A DNA stretch of 64,000 nt, from positions 1 to 64,000 of the forward strand of contig NZ_KQ948780.1 of NCBI RefSeq assembly GCF_001514205.1, read 5' to 3'. A program made the translations under genes and the position numbers. Each line of letters opens with the position of its first letter. Within the stretch, counting starts at the first letter, position 1. Shown piece by piece: positions 1 to 8,366 of this stretch. The notes below the pieces were generated by a model, which made no database searches, was not told the origin of the DNA, and saw only the letters and a program-made list of their open reading frames with translations. The stretch is from Streptomyces griseoruber. GTDB lineage: Bacteria; Actinomycetota; Actinomycetes; Streptomycetales; Streptomycetaceae.

Positions 1-371
1 CCGTAGACGGGCCCGGTGTACTTCTCGCCCGGGCCCTGGCCCGGCTCGTCCGGGACGATCGACGCCTCGCGGAAGGCCAGCTGGAGCGACTTCAGGCCGT
101 CGCGCAGCGGAGCCGCGTGGAAGGAACTGATCTCGGTCGCGCTCGCGTCCAGCAGTCCGGCGAGGGCGGTGACCAGCTTGCGGGCCTCGTCGAGGTCCTT
201 GTACTTGTCGCCCTCCTCGGTGAGCCCGAGCTTCACGGCGGCCGCGCTCATCAGGTTGACGGCGACCGTGACGATCACCTCGACGGCCGGGACCTCGGCG
301 ATGTCGCGGGTCATCTCGTCGAAGTCGGCGGAAGCGGGGTCCGGGGAGCCGGCGGGGGAGGTCTCACTCAT
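1..371 (-). CDS. DUF1844 domain protein (3' end outside window)
   Basis: The minus strand reads an open frame from ATG at 371 to the window edge, about 123 residues, beginning MSETSPAGSPDPASADFDEM. The middle, with EVIVTVAVNLMSAAAVKLGL followed by a D-E-A-R-K-L-V helix, is the DUF1844 pattern, a small alpha-helical family of unknown role. In actinobacteria this gene commonly sits divergently upstream of infC, as here. The C-terminus lies outside the window, so completeness cannot be judged. Plus-strand open frames over the same bases have poor codon bias and are shadows. Confidence 0.8.
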   Translation of the reverse strand, partial: MSETSPAGSPDPASADFDEMTRDIAEVPAVEVIVTVAVNLMSAAAVKLGLTEEGDKYKDLDEARKLVTALAGLLDASATEISSFHAAPLRDGLKSLQLAFREASIVPDEPGQGPGEKYTGPVY

Positions 372-419
372 GCCCCACACGATAGGCGCAGGCCGCGCGG
401 ACCCCGTACCGAGGCTCGA

Positions 420-449
420 TTCGCCGTTCCCGGCCCGGGCTGCTAGTCT
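420..449 (+). promoter_or_regulatory. Candidate promoter of the infC operon
   Basis: TTCGCC at 420-425 and TAGTCT at 444-449 are 18 bp apart and could serve as -35 and -10 for a transcript running through the structured leader into infC. The -10 resembles streptomycete vegetative promoters; the -35 is weak. The assignment is inferential. Confidence 0.35.
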
Positions 450-478
450 CGATTAACGACCGGTCGGACACGCGTGCC

Positions 479-766
479 ACCCAGCAGGCGGGCCCGGCCC
501 ACAAGTGGAGACTCCGAGCTCCCACCCGACTGTCCTCCGGGACGGCGGGTCACCCCGGTCAGGCGGCCGCCATCGTTCCGTACGGACGATGGAGTCGCCC
601 GGTAGTGCGCCCCGCGATCCCCGCGACGGTGCTCCGGTAGTGCTTGGAGCCCCCGCATGTGATCGTTCGGGGCATTTTTTGTGCTTCGGCGTGGTTATAG
701 GTCTAACGACACAGACGTTACGCGGCCGTCCGCCAGACCGTCGCGTGGTGCTACCGAGGAGGATCC
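479..766 (+). promoter_or_regulatory. Structured infC-rpmI-rplT leader with terminator-like stem
   Basis: These roughly 290 bases hold no gene but several hairpins. One spans about 524-550. One spans 570-592 (CCATCGT pairing with ACGATGG). A third pairs GCTCC 631-635 with GGAGC 646-650. A fourth pairs GCCCC 649-653 with GGGGC 669-673 and is followed by six T residues at 675-680, unusual in DNA of this composition. The third and fourth stems share bases 649-650 and so are mutually exclusive, the geometry of an attenuator with an antiterminator. IF3/L35/L20 operons in other bacteria are controlled by L20 binding a leader. Whether this RNA answers to L20 or IF3 is unknown. Confidence 0.5.
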
Positions 767-1438
767 ATCAGCGCCGAGCCCCGCATCAACGACCGGATTC
801 GCGTTCCAGAGGTGCGACTTGTCGGTCCCAGTGGCGAGCAGGTGGGCATCGTTCCCCTGGCCAAGGCACTGGAGCTTGCGCAGGAGTACGACCTGGACCT
901 GGTCGAGGTCGCGGCGAACGCCCGTCCGCCGGTCTGCAAGCTCATGGACTACGGGAAGTTCAAGTACGAGTCGGCCATGAAGGCCCGTGAGGCGCGCAAG
1001 AACCAGGCGCACACGGTCATCAAGGAGATGAAGCTCCGGCCGAAGATCGACCCGCACGACTATGACACCAAGAAGGGTCACGTCGTCCGGTTCCTCAAGC
1101 AGGGCGACAAGGTCAAGATCACGATCATGTTCCGCGGTCGTGAGCAGTCCCGGCCCGAGCTGGGCTACCGACTGCTGCAGCGTCTCGCCGAGGACGTCCA
1201 GGACCTCGGGTTCGTCGAGTCGAACCCGAAGCAGGACGGCCGAAACATGATCATGGTTCTCGGTCCGCACAAGAAGAAGACCGAGGCGATGGCCGAGGCC
1301 CGTCAGGCGCAGGAGGCCCGCAAGGCCGAAGCGAAGGCCAACCCCGGCCGCTCGCAGAACCCCGCGGACGCCGAGTTCACCGACGCCGAGGCCGCCGAGG
1401 CGGCCGAGGCCCCTGCCGAGGCTTCCGCCGAGGCGTGA
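767..1438 (+). CDS. infC: Translation initiation factor IF-3, probable ATC start
   Basis: IF3 binds the 30S subunit, prevents premature 50S joining and checks start-codon pairing. The 223-residue frame shows the N-domain (RINDRIRVPEVRLVGPSGEQ), the lysine-rich linker and the C-domain (KVKITIMFRGRE), then an actinobacterial Ala/Glu-rich tail of about 35 residues. The first in-frame GTG/ATG that standard calling offers is a GTG at 812, which would cut off the conserved N-terminus. The conserved protein begins earlier, at ATC 767, four bases after a strong AGGAGG at 757-762, and no ATG, GTG or TTG lies in frame between them. E. coli infC starts at AUU and uses this for autoregulation. It heads the IF3-L35-L20 operon. 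Confidence 0.93.
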   Translation: MSAEPRINDRIRVPEVRLVGPSGEQVGIVPLAKALELAQEYDLDLVEVAANARPPVCKLMDYGKFKYESAMKAREARKNQAHTVIKEMKLRPKIDPHDYDTKKGHVVRFLKQGDKVKITIMFRGREQSRPELGYRLLQRLAEDVQDLGFVESNPKQDGRNMIMVLGPHKKKTEAMAEARQAQEARKAEAKANPGRSQNPADAEFTDAEAAEAAEAPAEASAEA

Positions 1439-1549
1439 TCCGCGGGACATACGTCCCCCGGATGTAACCCACACAGCAGCGACGCTCCACCCAGTGCCCG
1501 GTTTCACGACCGGGCACCGGAGCGCCACCGACGAGGAGAGAACGGCGCT

Positions 1550-1744
1550 ATGCCGAAGAACAAGTCGCACAGCGGTGCCAGCAAGCGCTTCAAGGTCACC
1601 GGCTCCGGCAAGGTGCTCCGTGAGCGCGCCGGCAAGCGCCACCTGCTCGAGCACAAGTCGTCCCGAGTGACGCGTCGCCTCACCGGCAACGCCGAGATGG
1701 CCCCGGGCGACGCCGCGAAGATCAAGAAGCTTCTCGGCAAGTGA
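1550..1744 (+). CDS. rpmI: 50S ribosomal protein L35
   Basis: A 64-residue basic protein of normal L35 length (MPKNKSHSGASKRFKVTGSG... ending IKKLLGK), a late-assembly component of the large ribosomal subunit. It has ATG at 1550 with a GAGGAGAG ribosome binding site about ten bases upstream. It lies about 110 bp after infC and 100 bp before rplT, the standard actinobacterial operon order. The spacer upstream contains the inverted pair GGGCACTGGGTGGAG-like bases near 1491-1525, which could be a processing stem, but I do not call it a terminator. Confidence 0.97.
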   Translation: MPKNKSHSGASKRFKVTGSGKVLRERAGKRHLLEHKSSRVTRRLTGNAEMAPGDAAKIKKLLGK

Positions 1745-1845
1745 CGTACGCGGCGCTTTGCCTGAGCGCCGTACGTCTGGACCGGGACCCAATCGATTCC
1801 GGGCCGTGTGACGACACCCACGGCCCCGCTACAAGGAGTTAACAA

Positions 1846-2229
1846 GTGGCACGCGTCAAGCGGGCAGTCAACGCCCACAAGAAGCGCCGGGCGATCCTCG
1901 AGGCGGCCTCCGGCTACCGCGGTCAGCGTTCGCGCCTGTACCGCAAGGCCAAGGAGCAGGTCACCCACTCGCTGGTCTACAACTACAACGACCGCAAGAA
2001 GCGCAAGGGCGACTTCCGTCAGCTGTGGATCCAGCGCATCAACGCCGCTGCCCGCGCCAACGGCATCACCTACAACCGCTTCATCCAGGGTCTGAAGGCC
2101 GCGAACGTCGAGGTCGACCGCAAGATCCTGGCCGAGCTCGCCGTGAACGACGCCAACGCGTTCGCCGCGCTCGTCGAGGTCGCGCAGAAGGCGCTGCCGG
2201 CGGACGTCAACGCGCCCAAGGCCGCGTGA
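1846..2229 (+). CDS. rplT: 50S ribosomal protein L20
   Basis: L20 binds 23S rRNA early in 50S assembly and in several bacteria represses its own operon through the leader RNA. The 127-residue sequence has the canonical basic N-terminal extension (ARVKRAVNAHKKRRAILE), the RGQRSRLYRKAKEQ helix and the globular part with LWIQRINAAARANG. It starts at GTG 1846 behind AAGGAG at 1832-1837. It is the last gene of the infC operon and is followed 30 bp later by a strong terminator. Confidence 0.97.
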   Translation: MARVKRAVNAHKKRRAILEAASGYRGQRSRLYRKAKEQVTHSLVYNYNDRKKRKGDFRQLWIQRINAAARANGITYNRFIQGLKAANVEVDRKILAELAVNDANAFAALVEVAQKALPADVNAPKAA

Positions 2230-2260
2230 CGCTGGCGCTGGCTTTGAGCCGACGTGAGTG

Positions 2261-2292
2261 AAGGACCCGCAGGTTCAGCCTGCGGGTCCTTT
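2261..2292 (+). terminator. Rho-independent terminator after rplT
   Basis: AAGGACCCGCAGG at 2261-2273 pairs with CCTGCGGGTCCTT at 2279-2291 around a five-base loop and runs into a short T stretch. The position just past the rplT stop fits the end of the infC-rpmI-rplT transcript. Confidence 0.85.
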
Positions 2293-2352
2293 GCTGCTGA
2301 CGCCCGCCGAGGCCGTCCGTTCGGGTGCCGGCCGTCGGGGGCTGGCCGCTCC

Positions 2353-2367
2353 GTTCCCCGCGCCCCC
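2353..2367 (-). repeat. Dispersed GC-rich intergenic repeat, copy 1
   Basis: On the minus strand this reads GGGGGCGCGGGGAAC, the core of a short repeat also present at 9317, 28691, 36446 and 43567 in the window. It lies in the spacer between rplT and the next methylase gene. The copy is shortened relative to 28691 and 43567. Confidence 0.5.
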
Positions 2368-2428
2368 AGGGGGTGCAGTCGCCCCCCGCTGCCACGCGAG
2401 CCGCACTGATACCGAAGGTGAACAGAAC

Positions 2429-3280
2429 ATGCCCCCCGCCAGCCCCGAGCTGATCTCCCCCCGTTCCCCCCGTGTGGCCGCCGCGCGACGGCTTGCCCGG
2501 CGGAACTTCCGGGGGAAGGAGCGGCTGTTCCTCGCGGAGGGGCCGCAGGCCGTGCGGGAGGCGGCGGCGTACGGCAAGGACACGCTCGTGGAACTGTTCG
2601 CCACGATCGAGGCCGCCGAGCGGTACGCCGACATCGTCGGGGAGACCAGGGCCGCCGGCGCGCGCGTCCATCTCGCCGACGAGCAGGTCATCGCGGACAT
2701 CTCCACGACCGTCACCCCGCAGGGGCTGGTCGGGGTCTGCCGGTTCGTCGACACGCCCTTCGAGGAGATCCTCGCCGCCCGGCCCCGGCTGGTCGCCGTA
2801 CTGGCGCATGTGCGCGACCCCGGCAACGCCGGCACCGTCCTGCGCTGCGCCGACGCCGCCGGCGCCGAGGCCGTCGTCCTGACCGACGCGTCCGTCGACC
2901 TGTACAACCCGAAGGCCGTCCGGGCCTCCGTCGGATCGCTGTTCCATCTGCCCGTCGCCGTCGGGGTCCCCGTGGAGCGGGCCGTGGCCGGGCTGAAGGG
3001 CGCCGGGGTGCGGATCCTCGCCGCCGACGGCGCGGGACAGGACGACCTCGACGACGAGCTGGACAAGGGCACCATGGGCGGGCCCACCGCCTGGGTGTTC
3101 GGCAACGAGGCCTGGGGCCTGCCCGAGGAGACCCGCGCCCTCGCCGACGCCGTCGTACGCGTCCCGATCCACGGAAAGGCCGAGAGCCTGAACCTGGCGA
3201 CCGCCGCGGCCGTATGTCTCTACGCATCGGCCCGTGCACAGCGCGCCTCCGGAGGGTGCCGCTCCGTCACCGAGAGCTAG
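2429..3280 (+). CDS. SpoU/TrmH-family RNA 2'-O-ribose methyltransferase
   Basis: A 283-residue protein with an N-terminal substrate-binding domain (RNFRGKERLFLAEGPQAV) and a C-terminal SPOUT knot domain. The three SpoU motifs are visible: VRDPGNAGTVLRCADAAGA (motif 1 with the catalytic Arg/Asn region), WVFGNEAWGLP (motif 2) and IPIHGKAESLNLATAAAV-like VRVPIHGKAESLNLATAA (motif 3). Such enzymes methylate rRNA or tRNA riboses with SAM; the target base cannot be read from sequence. ATG 2429 follows a GGTGAAC stretch; the open frame extends 57 codons further up through the rplT terminator, which rules out the longer start. It lies between the L20 operon and a sensor kinase. Confidence 0.9.
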   Translation: MPPASPELISPRSPRVAAARRLARRNFRGKERLFLAEGPQAVREAAAYGKDTLVELFATIEAAERYADIVGETRAAGARVHLADEQVIADISTTVTPQGLVGVCRFVDTPFEEILAARPRLVAVLAHVRDPGNAGTVLRCADAAGAEAVVLTDASVDLYNPKAVRASVGSLFHLPVAVGVPVERAVAGLKGAGVRILAADGAGQDDLDDELDKGTMGGPTAWVFGNEAWGLPEETRALADAVVRVPIHGKAESLNLATAAAVCLYASARAQRASGGCRSVTES

Positions 3281-3334
3281 TAGGGTGACGTGCTCGGGGG
3301 CCTCCTCCGGGAGGACGGGAGGTGAGGTACGGGG

Positions 3335-4450
3335 ATGAGTGTCGGCACGAGCAGCGCACCGGGAGCGGCCCGCCCTGCCGCTGACCTGGCCGAACTCGGC
3401 ATCGACCCCGACGACCTGCCCGACGGGCTGGTCGTCGCCGACGAGCACGGGCGGGTGATCTGCTTCAACGCCGCCGCCGCGCGCATCACCGCCGTGCCGC
3501 CCGAGGAGGCCCTCGGGCAGCGGCTGGAGAAGGCCCTGCCGTTAGAGGACCTCGAGGGCCGCCGCTGGTGGCAGCTCACCGACCCCTACGGAGGGCTCGC
3601 CATCCGCACCGGCCAGCCCGAGCGCAACCTGCTGCTGCCCGGCGGCCGCGAGGTGCTCGTCACCGCGCGGTACGTCCGCACCGGACCCACCGGACCCGTC
3701 CGCCGGGTCGTCGTCTCCGTGCGGGACACCGAGGCCCGCCGCCGCACCGAGCGCAGCCACGCCGAGCTGATCGCCACCGTCGCTCACGAACTGCGCTCCC
3801 CGCTCACCTCCGTCAAGGGCTTCACCGCCACACTCCTCGCCAAATGGGCCCGCTTCACCGACGACCAGAAGCGGCTGATGCTGGAGACCGTCGACGCCGA
3901 CGCCGACCGGGTGACCCGGCTCATCGCCGAGCTGCTGGACATCTCGCGGATCGACAGCGGACGGCTGGAGGTGCGCCGCCAGCCCGTCGACATAGGCGCC
4001 GCCGTCGGACGGCACATCCAGGCCTACGTCGCCGCCGGGCAGCCCGCCGACCGCTTCCTGCTCCGCATCCAGCAGCCGCTGCCCGCCCTGTGGGCCGACC
4101 CCGACAAGGTGGACCAGGTCCTCAGCAACCTCATCGAAAATGCGGTGCGCCACGGCGAGGGAACCGTCACGATTGACGTCACGCCCGCCGCGTCCCCCCG
4201 GGAAGGGGAGGACACCGGCACGTCGGTCACCGTGAGCGACGAGGGTGCCGGTATCCCGGAGGAGTCCATGAACCGCGTCTTCACCCGCTTCTGGCGGGGC
4301 AGCAAGCGCGGCGGCACGGGCCTCGGGCTGTACATCGTCAAGGGCATCGTCGAAGCCCACGGCGGCACCATCACGGTCGGCCGCGCCCCCGAGGGCGGCG
4401 CCGAGTTCCGATTTACGTTGCCCGTGGGCGCCCCGGCGTATCTCGCCTGA
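3335..4450 (+). CDS. Soluble PAS-domain sensor histidine kinase
   Basis: 371 residues without a membrane segment. Residues about 20-140 form a PAS-like sensor (DGLVVADEHGRVICFNAAAARITAV). HisKA follows with the phosphoacceptor H151 in ATVAHELRSPLTSVKG. HATPase_c carries the N box (NLIENAVRHGEG), G1 (VSDEGAGIP), F box (FTRFWRG) and G2 (GGTGLGLYIVKGIV). No response regulator gene is adjacent, so it is an orphan kinase whose partner is elsewhere. ATG 3335 is preceded by GGGAGGTGAGG. The gene lies 54 bp after the methylase and 138 bp before pheS, the same slot as in S. coelicolor as I recall it. The ligand is unknown; haem or flavin in the PAS fold is possible but not shown. Confidence 0.88.
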   Translation: MSVGTSSAPGAARPAADLAELGIDPDDLPDGLVVADEHGRVICFNAAAARITAVPPEEALGQRLEKALPLEDLEGRRWWQLTDPYGGLAIRTGQPERNLLLPGGREVLVTARYVRTGPTGPVRRVVVSVRDTEARRRTERSHAELIATVAHELRSPLTSVKGFTATLLAKWARFTDDQKRLMLETVDADADRVTRLIAELLDISRIDSGRLEVRRQPVDIGAAVGRHIQAYVAAGQPADRFLLRIQQPLPALWADPDKVDQVLSNLIENAVRHGEGTVTIDVTPAASPREGEDTGTSVTVSDEGAGIPEESMNRVFTRFWRGSKRGGTGLGLYIVKGIVEAHGGTITVGRAPEGGAEFRFTLPVGAPAYLA

Positions 4451-4588
4451 CGGCCCGCGGGCTCTTCGTTCACCTCCACCCCGTTAGACTCGGCCTTTGG
4501 CACCTTTGTGTCCCGAAAACCATGACGCACTGGCCGCGAGAGTCGGTGACGGGGACCATCCGCCAGCCAATCGGAAGCACGGGAAGAG

Positions 4589-5710
4589 ATGTCGGCACCG
4601 AATAAGTCGTACGACCCTGTCGAGGTCGAGGCGTTGAAACCGGAAGAAATCGAGCGCATGCGGGACGAGGCGCTCGCCGCCTTCGCCGCCGCGGACTCCC
4701 TCGACGCGCTCCAGGAGGCCAAGGTCGCCCACACCGGCGGCACCTCCCCGCTGGCGCTCGCCAACCGCGAGATCGGCGCGCTGCCCCCGCATGCCAAGGC
4801 GGCCGCCGGCAAGGTGGTCGGCCAGGCCCGCGGCGCGGTGAACAAGGCCCTCGCCGGCCGCCAGGAGGAGCTGGAGGCCGAGCGTGACGCCCGGGTGCTG
4901 GTCGAGGAGGCGGTGGACGTCACCCTGCCGTACGACCGCGTACCGGCCGGCGCCCGCCACCCGCTCACCACGCTCTCGGAGCGCATCGAGGACATCTTCG
5001 TGGCCATGGGCTACGAGGTCGCCGAGGGTCCGCAGGCCGAGGCCGAGTGGTTCAACTTCGACGCCCTGAACATCGGCCCCGACCACCCGGCGCGCGGCGA
5101 GGCCGACACGTTCTTCGTGCAGGGCCCGGACGGCGGCACCGAGTCCGGTGTCGTGCTGCGCACCCACACCTCGCCCGTGCAGATCCGCTCCCTGATGGAG
5201 CGCGAGCTGCCGGTCTATGTGATCTGCCCCGGCGTCGTCTACCGCACCGACGAGCTGGACGCCACGCACACCCCGGTGTTCCGCCAGGTCGAGCTGCTCG
5301 CCGTGGACGAGGGCCTGACCATGGCCGACCTCAAGGGCACCATGGACCACATGGTCCAGTCGCTGTTCGGCGAGGGCATCAAGACCCGGCTGCGGCCCAA
5401 CTTCTTCCCGTTCACCGAGCCGTCCGCCGAGATGGACATGGTGTGCTACGTCTGCCGCGGCGAGTCCGTCGGCAACCCCGACCGCCCCTGCCGCACCTGC
5501 TCCTCCGAGGGCTGGATCGAGCTCGGCGGCTGCGGCATGGTCAACCCCAAGGTGCTCACCGCCTGTGGCGTCGACCCCGAGAAGTACAGCGGCTTCGCGT
5601 TCGGGTTCGGCATCGAACGGCTGCTGATGTTCCGCCACAACGTCGAAGACATGCGAGACATGGTCGAGGGTGACGTCCGGTTCACTCGGCCCTTCGGGAT
5701 GGAGATCTGA
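4589..5710 (+). CDS. pheS: Phenylalanyl-tRNA synthetase alpha chain
   Basis: Alpha subunit of the class IIc alpha2beta2 synthetase that charges tRNA-Phe. It is 373 residues long, with an N-terminal coiled coil (about 10-100) and a catalytic core holding motif 2 (VYRTDELDATHTPVFRQVE) and motif 3 (GFAFGFGIERLLM). Between them lies a CYVCRG...CRTC four-cysteine loop, seen in many alpha chains. ATG 4589 follows AAGAG. The stop overlaps the pheT start as TGATG, so the two subunits are translationally coupled and probably made in equal amounts. The 138-bp upstream spacer holds a TAGACT at 4487-4492 as a possible -10. Confidence 0.97.
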   Translation: MSAPNKSYDPVEVEALKPEEIERMRDEALAAFAAADSLDALQEAKVAHTGGTSPLALANREIGALPPHAKAAAGKVVGQARGAVNKALAGRQEELEAERDARVLVEEAVDVTLPYDRVPAGARHPLTTLSERIEDIFVAMGYEVAEGPQAEAEWFNFDALNIGPDHPARGEADTFFVQGPDGGTESGVVLRTHTSPVQIRSLMERELPVYVICPGVVYRTDELDATHTPVFRQVELLAVDEGLTMADLKGTMDHMVQSLFGEGIKTRLRPNFFPFTEPSAEMDMVCYVCRGESVGNPDRPCRTCSSEGWIELGGCGMVNPKVLTACGVDPEKYSGFAFGFGIERLLMFRHNVEDMRDMVEGDVRFTRPFGMEI

Positions 5711-8223
5711 TGCGGGTCCCGCTTTCCTGGCTGCGGGAGTACGTCGACCTCCCGGCCACCGAGACCGGCCGTGACGTGCAGGCCAAGCTGGTCTCCGCCG
5801 GCCTCGAGGTCGAGACGGTCGAACAGCTCGGCGCCGACCTCAAGGGCCCCCTCGTCGTCGGTCAGGTGCTGACCATCGAGGAGCTGGAGGGCTTCAAGAA
5901 GCCGATCCGCTTCTGCACCGTCGACGTCGGCACCGCCAACGGCACCGGCGAGCCGCAGGAGATCGTCTGCGGCGCCCGCAACTTCTCCGTCGGCGACAAG
6001 GTCGTCGTCGTCCTCCCGGGCGCCGTCCTGCCCGGCGGCTTCGCCATCGCCGCCCGCAAGACCTACGGCAAGACCTCGCACGGCATGATCTGCTCCAGCG
6101 ACGAGCTGGGCATGGGCGACGACGGCACCAAGGGCATCATCGTGCTGCCCCCGGAGACCGAGGTCGGCAAGGACGCCATCGAGCTGCTGGAGCTGGTCGA
6201 CGAGGTCCTGGACATCGCCGTCACCGCCAACCGCGGCGACTGCCTGTCCCTGCGCGGTGTCGCCCGCGAGGCCGCCATCGCCTACGGTCTGCCGCTGCGC
6301 GACCCCGCCCTGATCGACGTACCGGCCCCGAACGCCTTCGGCTACCCGGTGCAGGTCTCCGAGCCGCTCGGCTGCGACCGCTTCACCGCCCGCACCGTCA
6401 CCGGTCTGAGCCCCGAGGCGCGCTCCCCGATCTGGCTGAAGCGCCGGCTCCAGAAGGTCGGCATGCGCCCGATCTCCCTCGCCGTCGACGTCACCAACTA
6501 CGTGATGACGGAGCTGGGCCAGCCGCTGCACGCCTACGACCGCTCGCTGGTCCAGGGCACCATCGGCGTCCGCCGGGCCCGGGAGGGGGAGCGGATCGTC
6601 ACCCTCGACGGCGTCACCCGCAAGCTCCACGCCGAGGACCTGGTCATCACCGACGACCGCGGCCCGATCGGCCTCGCGGGCGTCATGGGCGGTGCCGACA
6701 CCGAGATCGCCGACCACGACGACACCGAGAAGTCCACCGGTGACGTGGTCATCGAGGCCGCCCACTTCGACGCGGTGTCCATCGCGCGCACGGCCCGCCG
6801 GCACAAGCTGTCCTCCGAGGCCTCGCGCCGCTTCGAGCGCGGTGTCGACCCGGCCGCCGCGGCGGCCGCCGCCCAGCGCACGGTCGACCTGCTGGTGCTG
6901 CTCGCGGGCGGTACGGCCGACGCGGGCGTCACCGAGGTCGTCACCCCGTCCGGCCCGCACACCATCACCGTGCCGGCGAACCACCCCGACAAGGTCGCGG
7001 GCGTCGTCTACGGCCGCGAGACCGTCGTCCGCCGCCTCCAGGAGATCGGCTGCGACGTCTACGGGCAGGACGAGCTGATCGTCACCGTGCCGTCCTGGCG
7101 GCCCGACCTCGCCGAGATCAACGACCTCGCGGAGGAGGTCATCCGCCTGGAGGGCTACGAGAACCTGCCCTCCACGCTGCCCAAGCCCCCCTCGGGCCGC
7201 GGTCTCACCCACCGCCAGCGCCTGCACCGGCGCGTCGGCCGCGCCCTGGCCGGCGCCGGTTACGTCGAGGCCCCGAACTACCCGTTCATCGGCGAGGGCG
7301 TCTTCGACCAGCTCGGCCTGGCCGCCGACGACCCGGCCCGCCGCGTCGTCAAGCTCACCAACCCGCTCAACGACGAGGAGCCCGCGCTCCGTACGTCGCT
7401 GCTGCCGGGCCTGCTGGGCGCCCTGCGGCGCAACGACGGCCGGGGCAGCCATGACCTCGCGCTGTTCGAGACCGGCCTGGTCTTCCACCCCCGCGAGGGG
7501 GCCGGGGTCGCCGGTCACCTCCCGGTCGACCGCCGCCCGACCGACCAGGAACTCGCGGCGCTCGACGCCGTCCTCCCCGAGCAGCCGCGCCATGTCGCCG
7601 TCGTCCTCACGGGCGCCCGCGAGCAGGCCGGCTGGTGGGGCAAGGGCCGTCCGGCCGACTGGGCCGACGCCGTCGAGGCGGGGCGCGCGGTCGCCCGCGA
7701 GGCCGGTGCCGACCTGATCGTGCGCGGCGGCCAGTACGGGCCCTGGCACCCCGGTCGCTGCGCCGAGTTCGTGGTCGTCGCCGAGGGCACCGAACGGGTC
7801 GTCGGGCACGCGGGCGAGCTGCACCCCCGGGTGCTGAAGGCGCTGGGCCTGCCCGCGCGCACCTGCGCGATGGAGCTGAACCTCGACGTCCTGGAGGCGG
7901 TCGGCGACGACACCCCGCAGGCGCCGAGCATCTCCACGTTCCCCGTGGCCACGCAGGACGTCGCCCTCGTGGTCGACTCCTTCGTCCCGCACGCGGACGT
8001 CGAGGCCGCGCTGCGCGAGGGGGCGGGTGAACTGCTGGAGGGCATCCGGCTGTTCGACGTGTACGTCAACGACGAGCAGCTGGGTGACGGCAAGAAGTCG
8101 CTGGCCTATGCGTTGCGCTTCCGCGCCGGGGACCGGACGCTGACGGTCGACGAGGCGTCGGCTGCCCGGGATGCGGCGGTCGCCCTGGCCGGCGAGCGTA
8201 CGGGGGCCGTTCTGCGGGGCTGA
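5710..8223 (+). CDS. pheT: Phenylalanyl-tRNA synthetase beta chain
   Basis: Beta subunit, 837 residues, of normal length. In order: tRNA-binding OB domain (about 40-150, VGQVLTIEELEGFKKPIRFC), B3/B4 editing domain that hydrolyses Tyr-tRNA-Phe (about 200-400), B5 DNA-binding-like domain (about 410-480), the catalytically dead class II core, and the ferredoxin-fold anticodon-binding FDX-ACB domain at the end (FPVATQDVALVVD). It starts at ATG 5710 inside the pheS stop. Codon usage and length give no sign of damage. It ends 78 bp before a strong hairpin. Confidence 0.97.
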   Translation: MRVPLSWLREYVDLPATETGRDVQAKLVSAGLEVETVEQLGADLKGPLVVGQVLTIEELEGFKKPIRFCTVDVGTANGTGEPQEIVCGARNFSVGDKVVVVLPGAVLPGGFAIAARKTYGKTSHGMICSSDELGMGDDGTKGIIVLPPETEVGKDAIELLELVDEVLDIAVTANRGDCLSLRGVAREAAIAYGLPLRDPALIDVPAPNAFGYPVQVSEPLGCDRFTARTVTGLSPEARSPIWLKRRLQKVGMRPISLAVDVTNYVMTELGQPLHAYDRSLVQGTIGVRRAREGERIVTLDGVTRKLHAEDLVITDDRGPIGLAGVMGGADTEIADHDDTEKSTGDVVIEAAHFDAVSIARTARRHKLSSEASRRFERGVDPAAAAAAAQRTVDLLVLLAGGTADAGVTEVVTPSGPHTITVPANHPDKVAGVVYGRETVVRRLQEIGCDVYGQDELIVTVPSWRPDLAEINDLAEEVIRLEGYENLPSTLPKPPSGRGLTHRQRLHRRVGRALAGAGYVEAPNYPFIGEGVFDQLGLAADDPARRVVKLTNPLNDEEPALRTSLLPGLLGALRRNDGRGSHDLALFETGLVFHPREGAGVAGHLPVDRRPTDQELAALDAVLPEQPRHVAVVLTGAREQAGWWGKGRPADWADAVEAGRAVAREAGADLIVRGGQYGPWHPGRCAEFVVVAEGTERVVGHAGELHPRVLKALGLPARTCAMELNLDVLEAVGDDTPQAPSISTFPVATQDVALVVDSFVPHADVEAALREGAGELLEGIRLFDVYVNDEQLGDGKKSLAYALRFRAGDRTLTVDEASAARDAAVALAGERTGAVLRG

Positions 8224-8300
8224 GGTCCTGTGGGGTTTCTTCACTCATCCGGGTGAGAAGGTGAGGCGAACTGGTCCTTGCGGGCCATCCCGTCGACAGA

Positions 8301-8330
8301 ATCGGACCGGTCTTTCGAGGCCGGTCCGAT
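8301..8330 (+). terminator. Hairpin terminator after pheT
   Basis: ATCGGACCGG 8301-8310 and CCGGTCCGAT 8321-8330 form a perfect 10-bp stem around a ten-base loop. There is no long T tract, which is common for streptomycete terminators. Confidence 0.7.
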
Positions 8331-8366
8331 CTGTGCTGTGCGGCCTTGGACGGGGGGCCAACGACC

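Noticed and set aside
16..456. Plus-strand open frames at the window start
   Set aside because: The minus strand encodes the DUF1844 protein with proper codon bias; these are its shadows.
4451..4588. T-box or Phe leader peptide before pheS
   Set aside because: The spacer has no T-box sequence, specifier loop or Phe-rich open frame.
5446..8244. 932-residue minus-strand open frame opposite pheT
   Set aside because: Antisense shadow of pheS/pheT with Gly/Asp/Val/Leu-rich low-information sequence.
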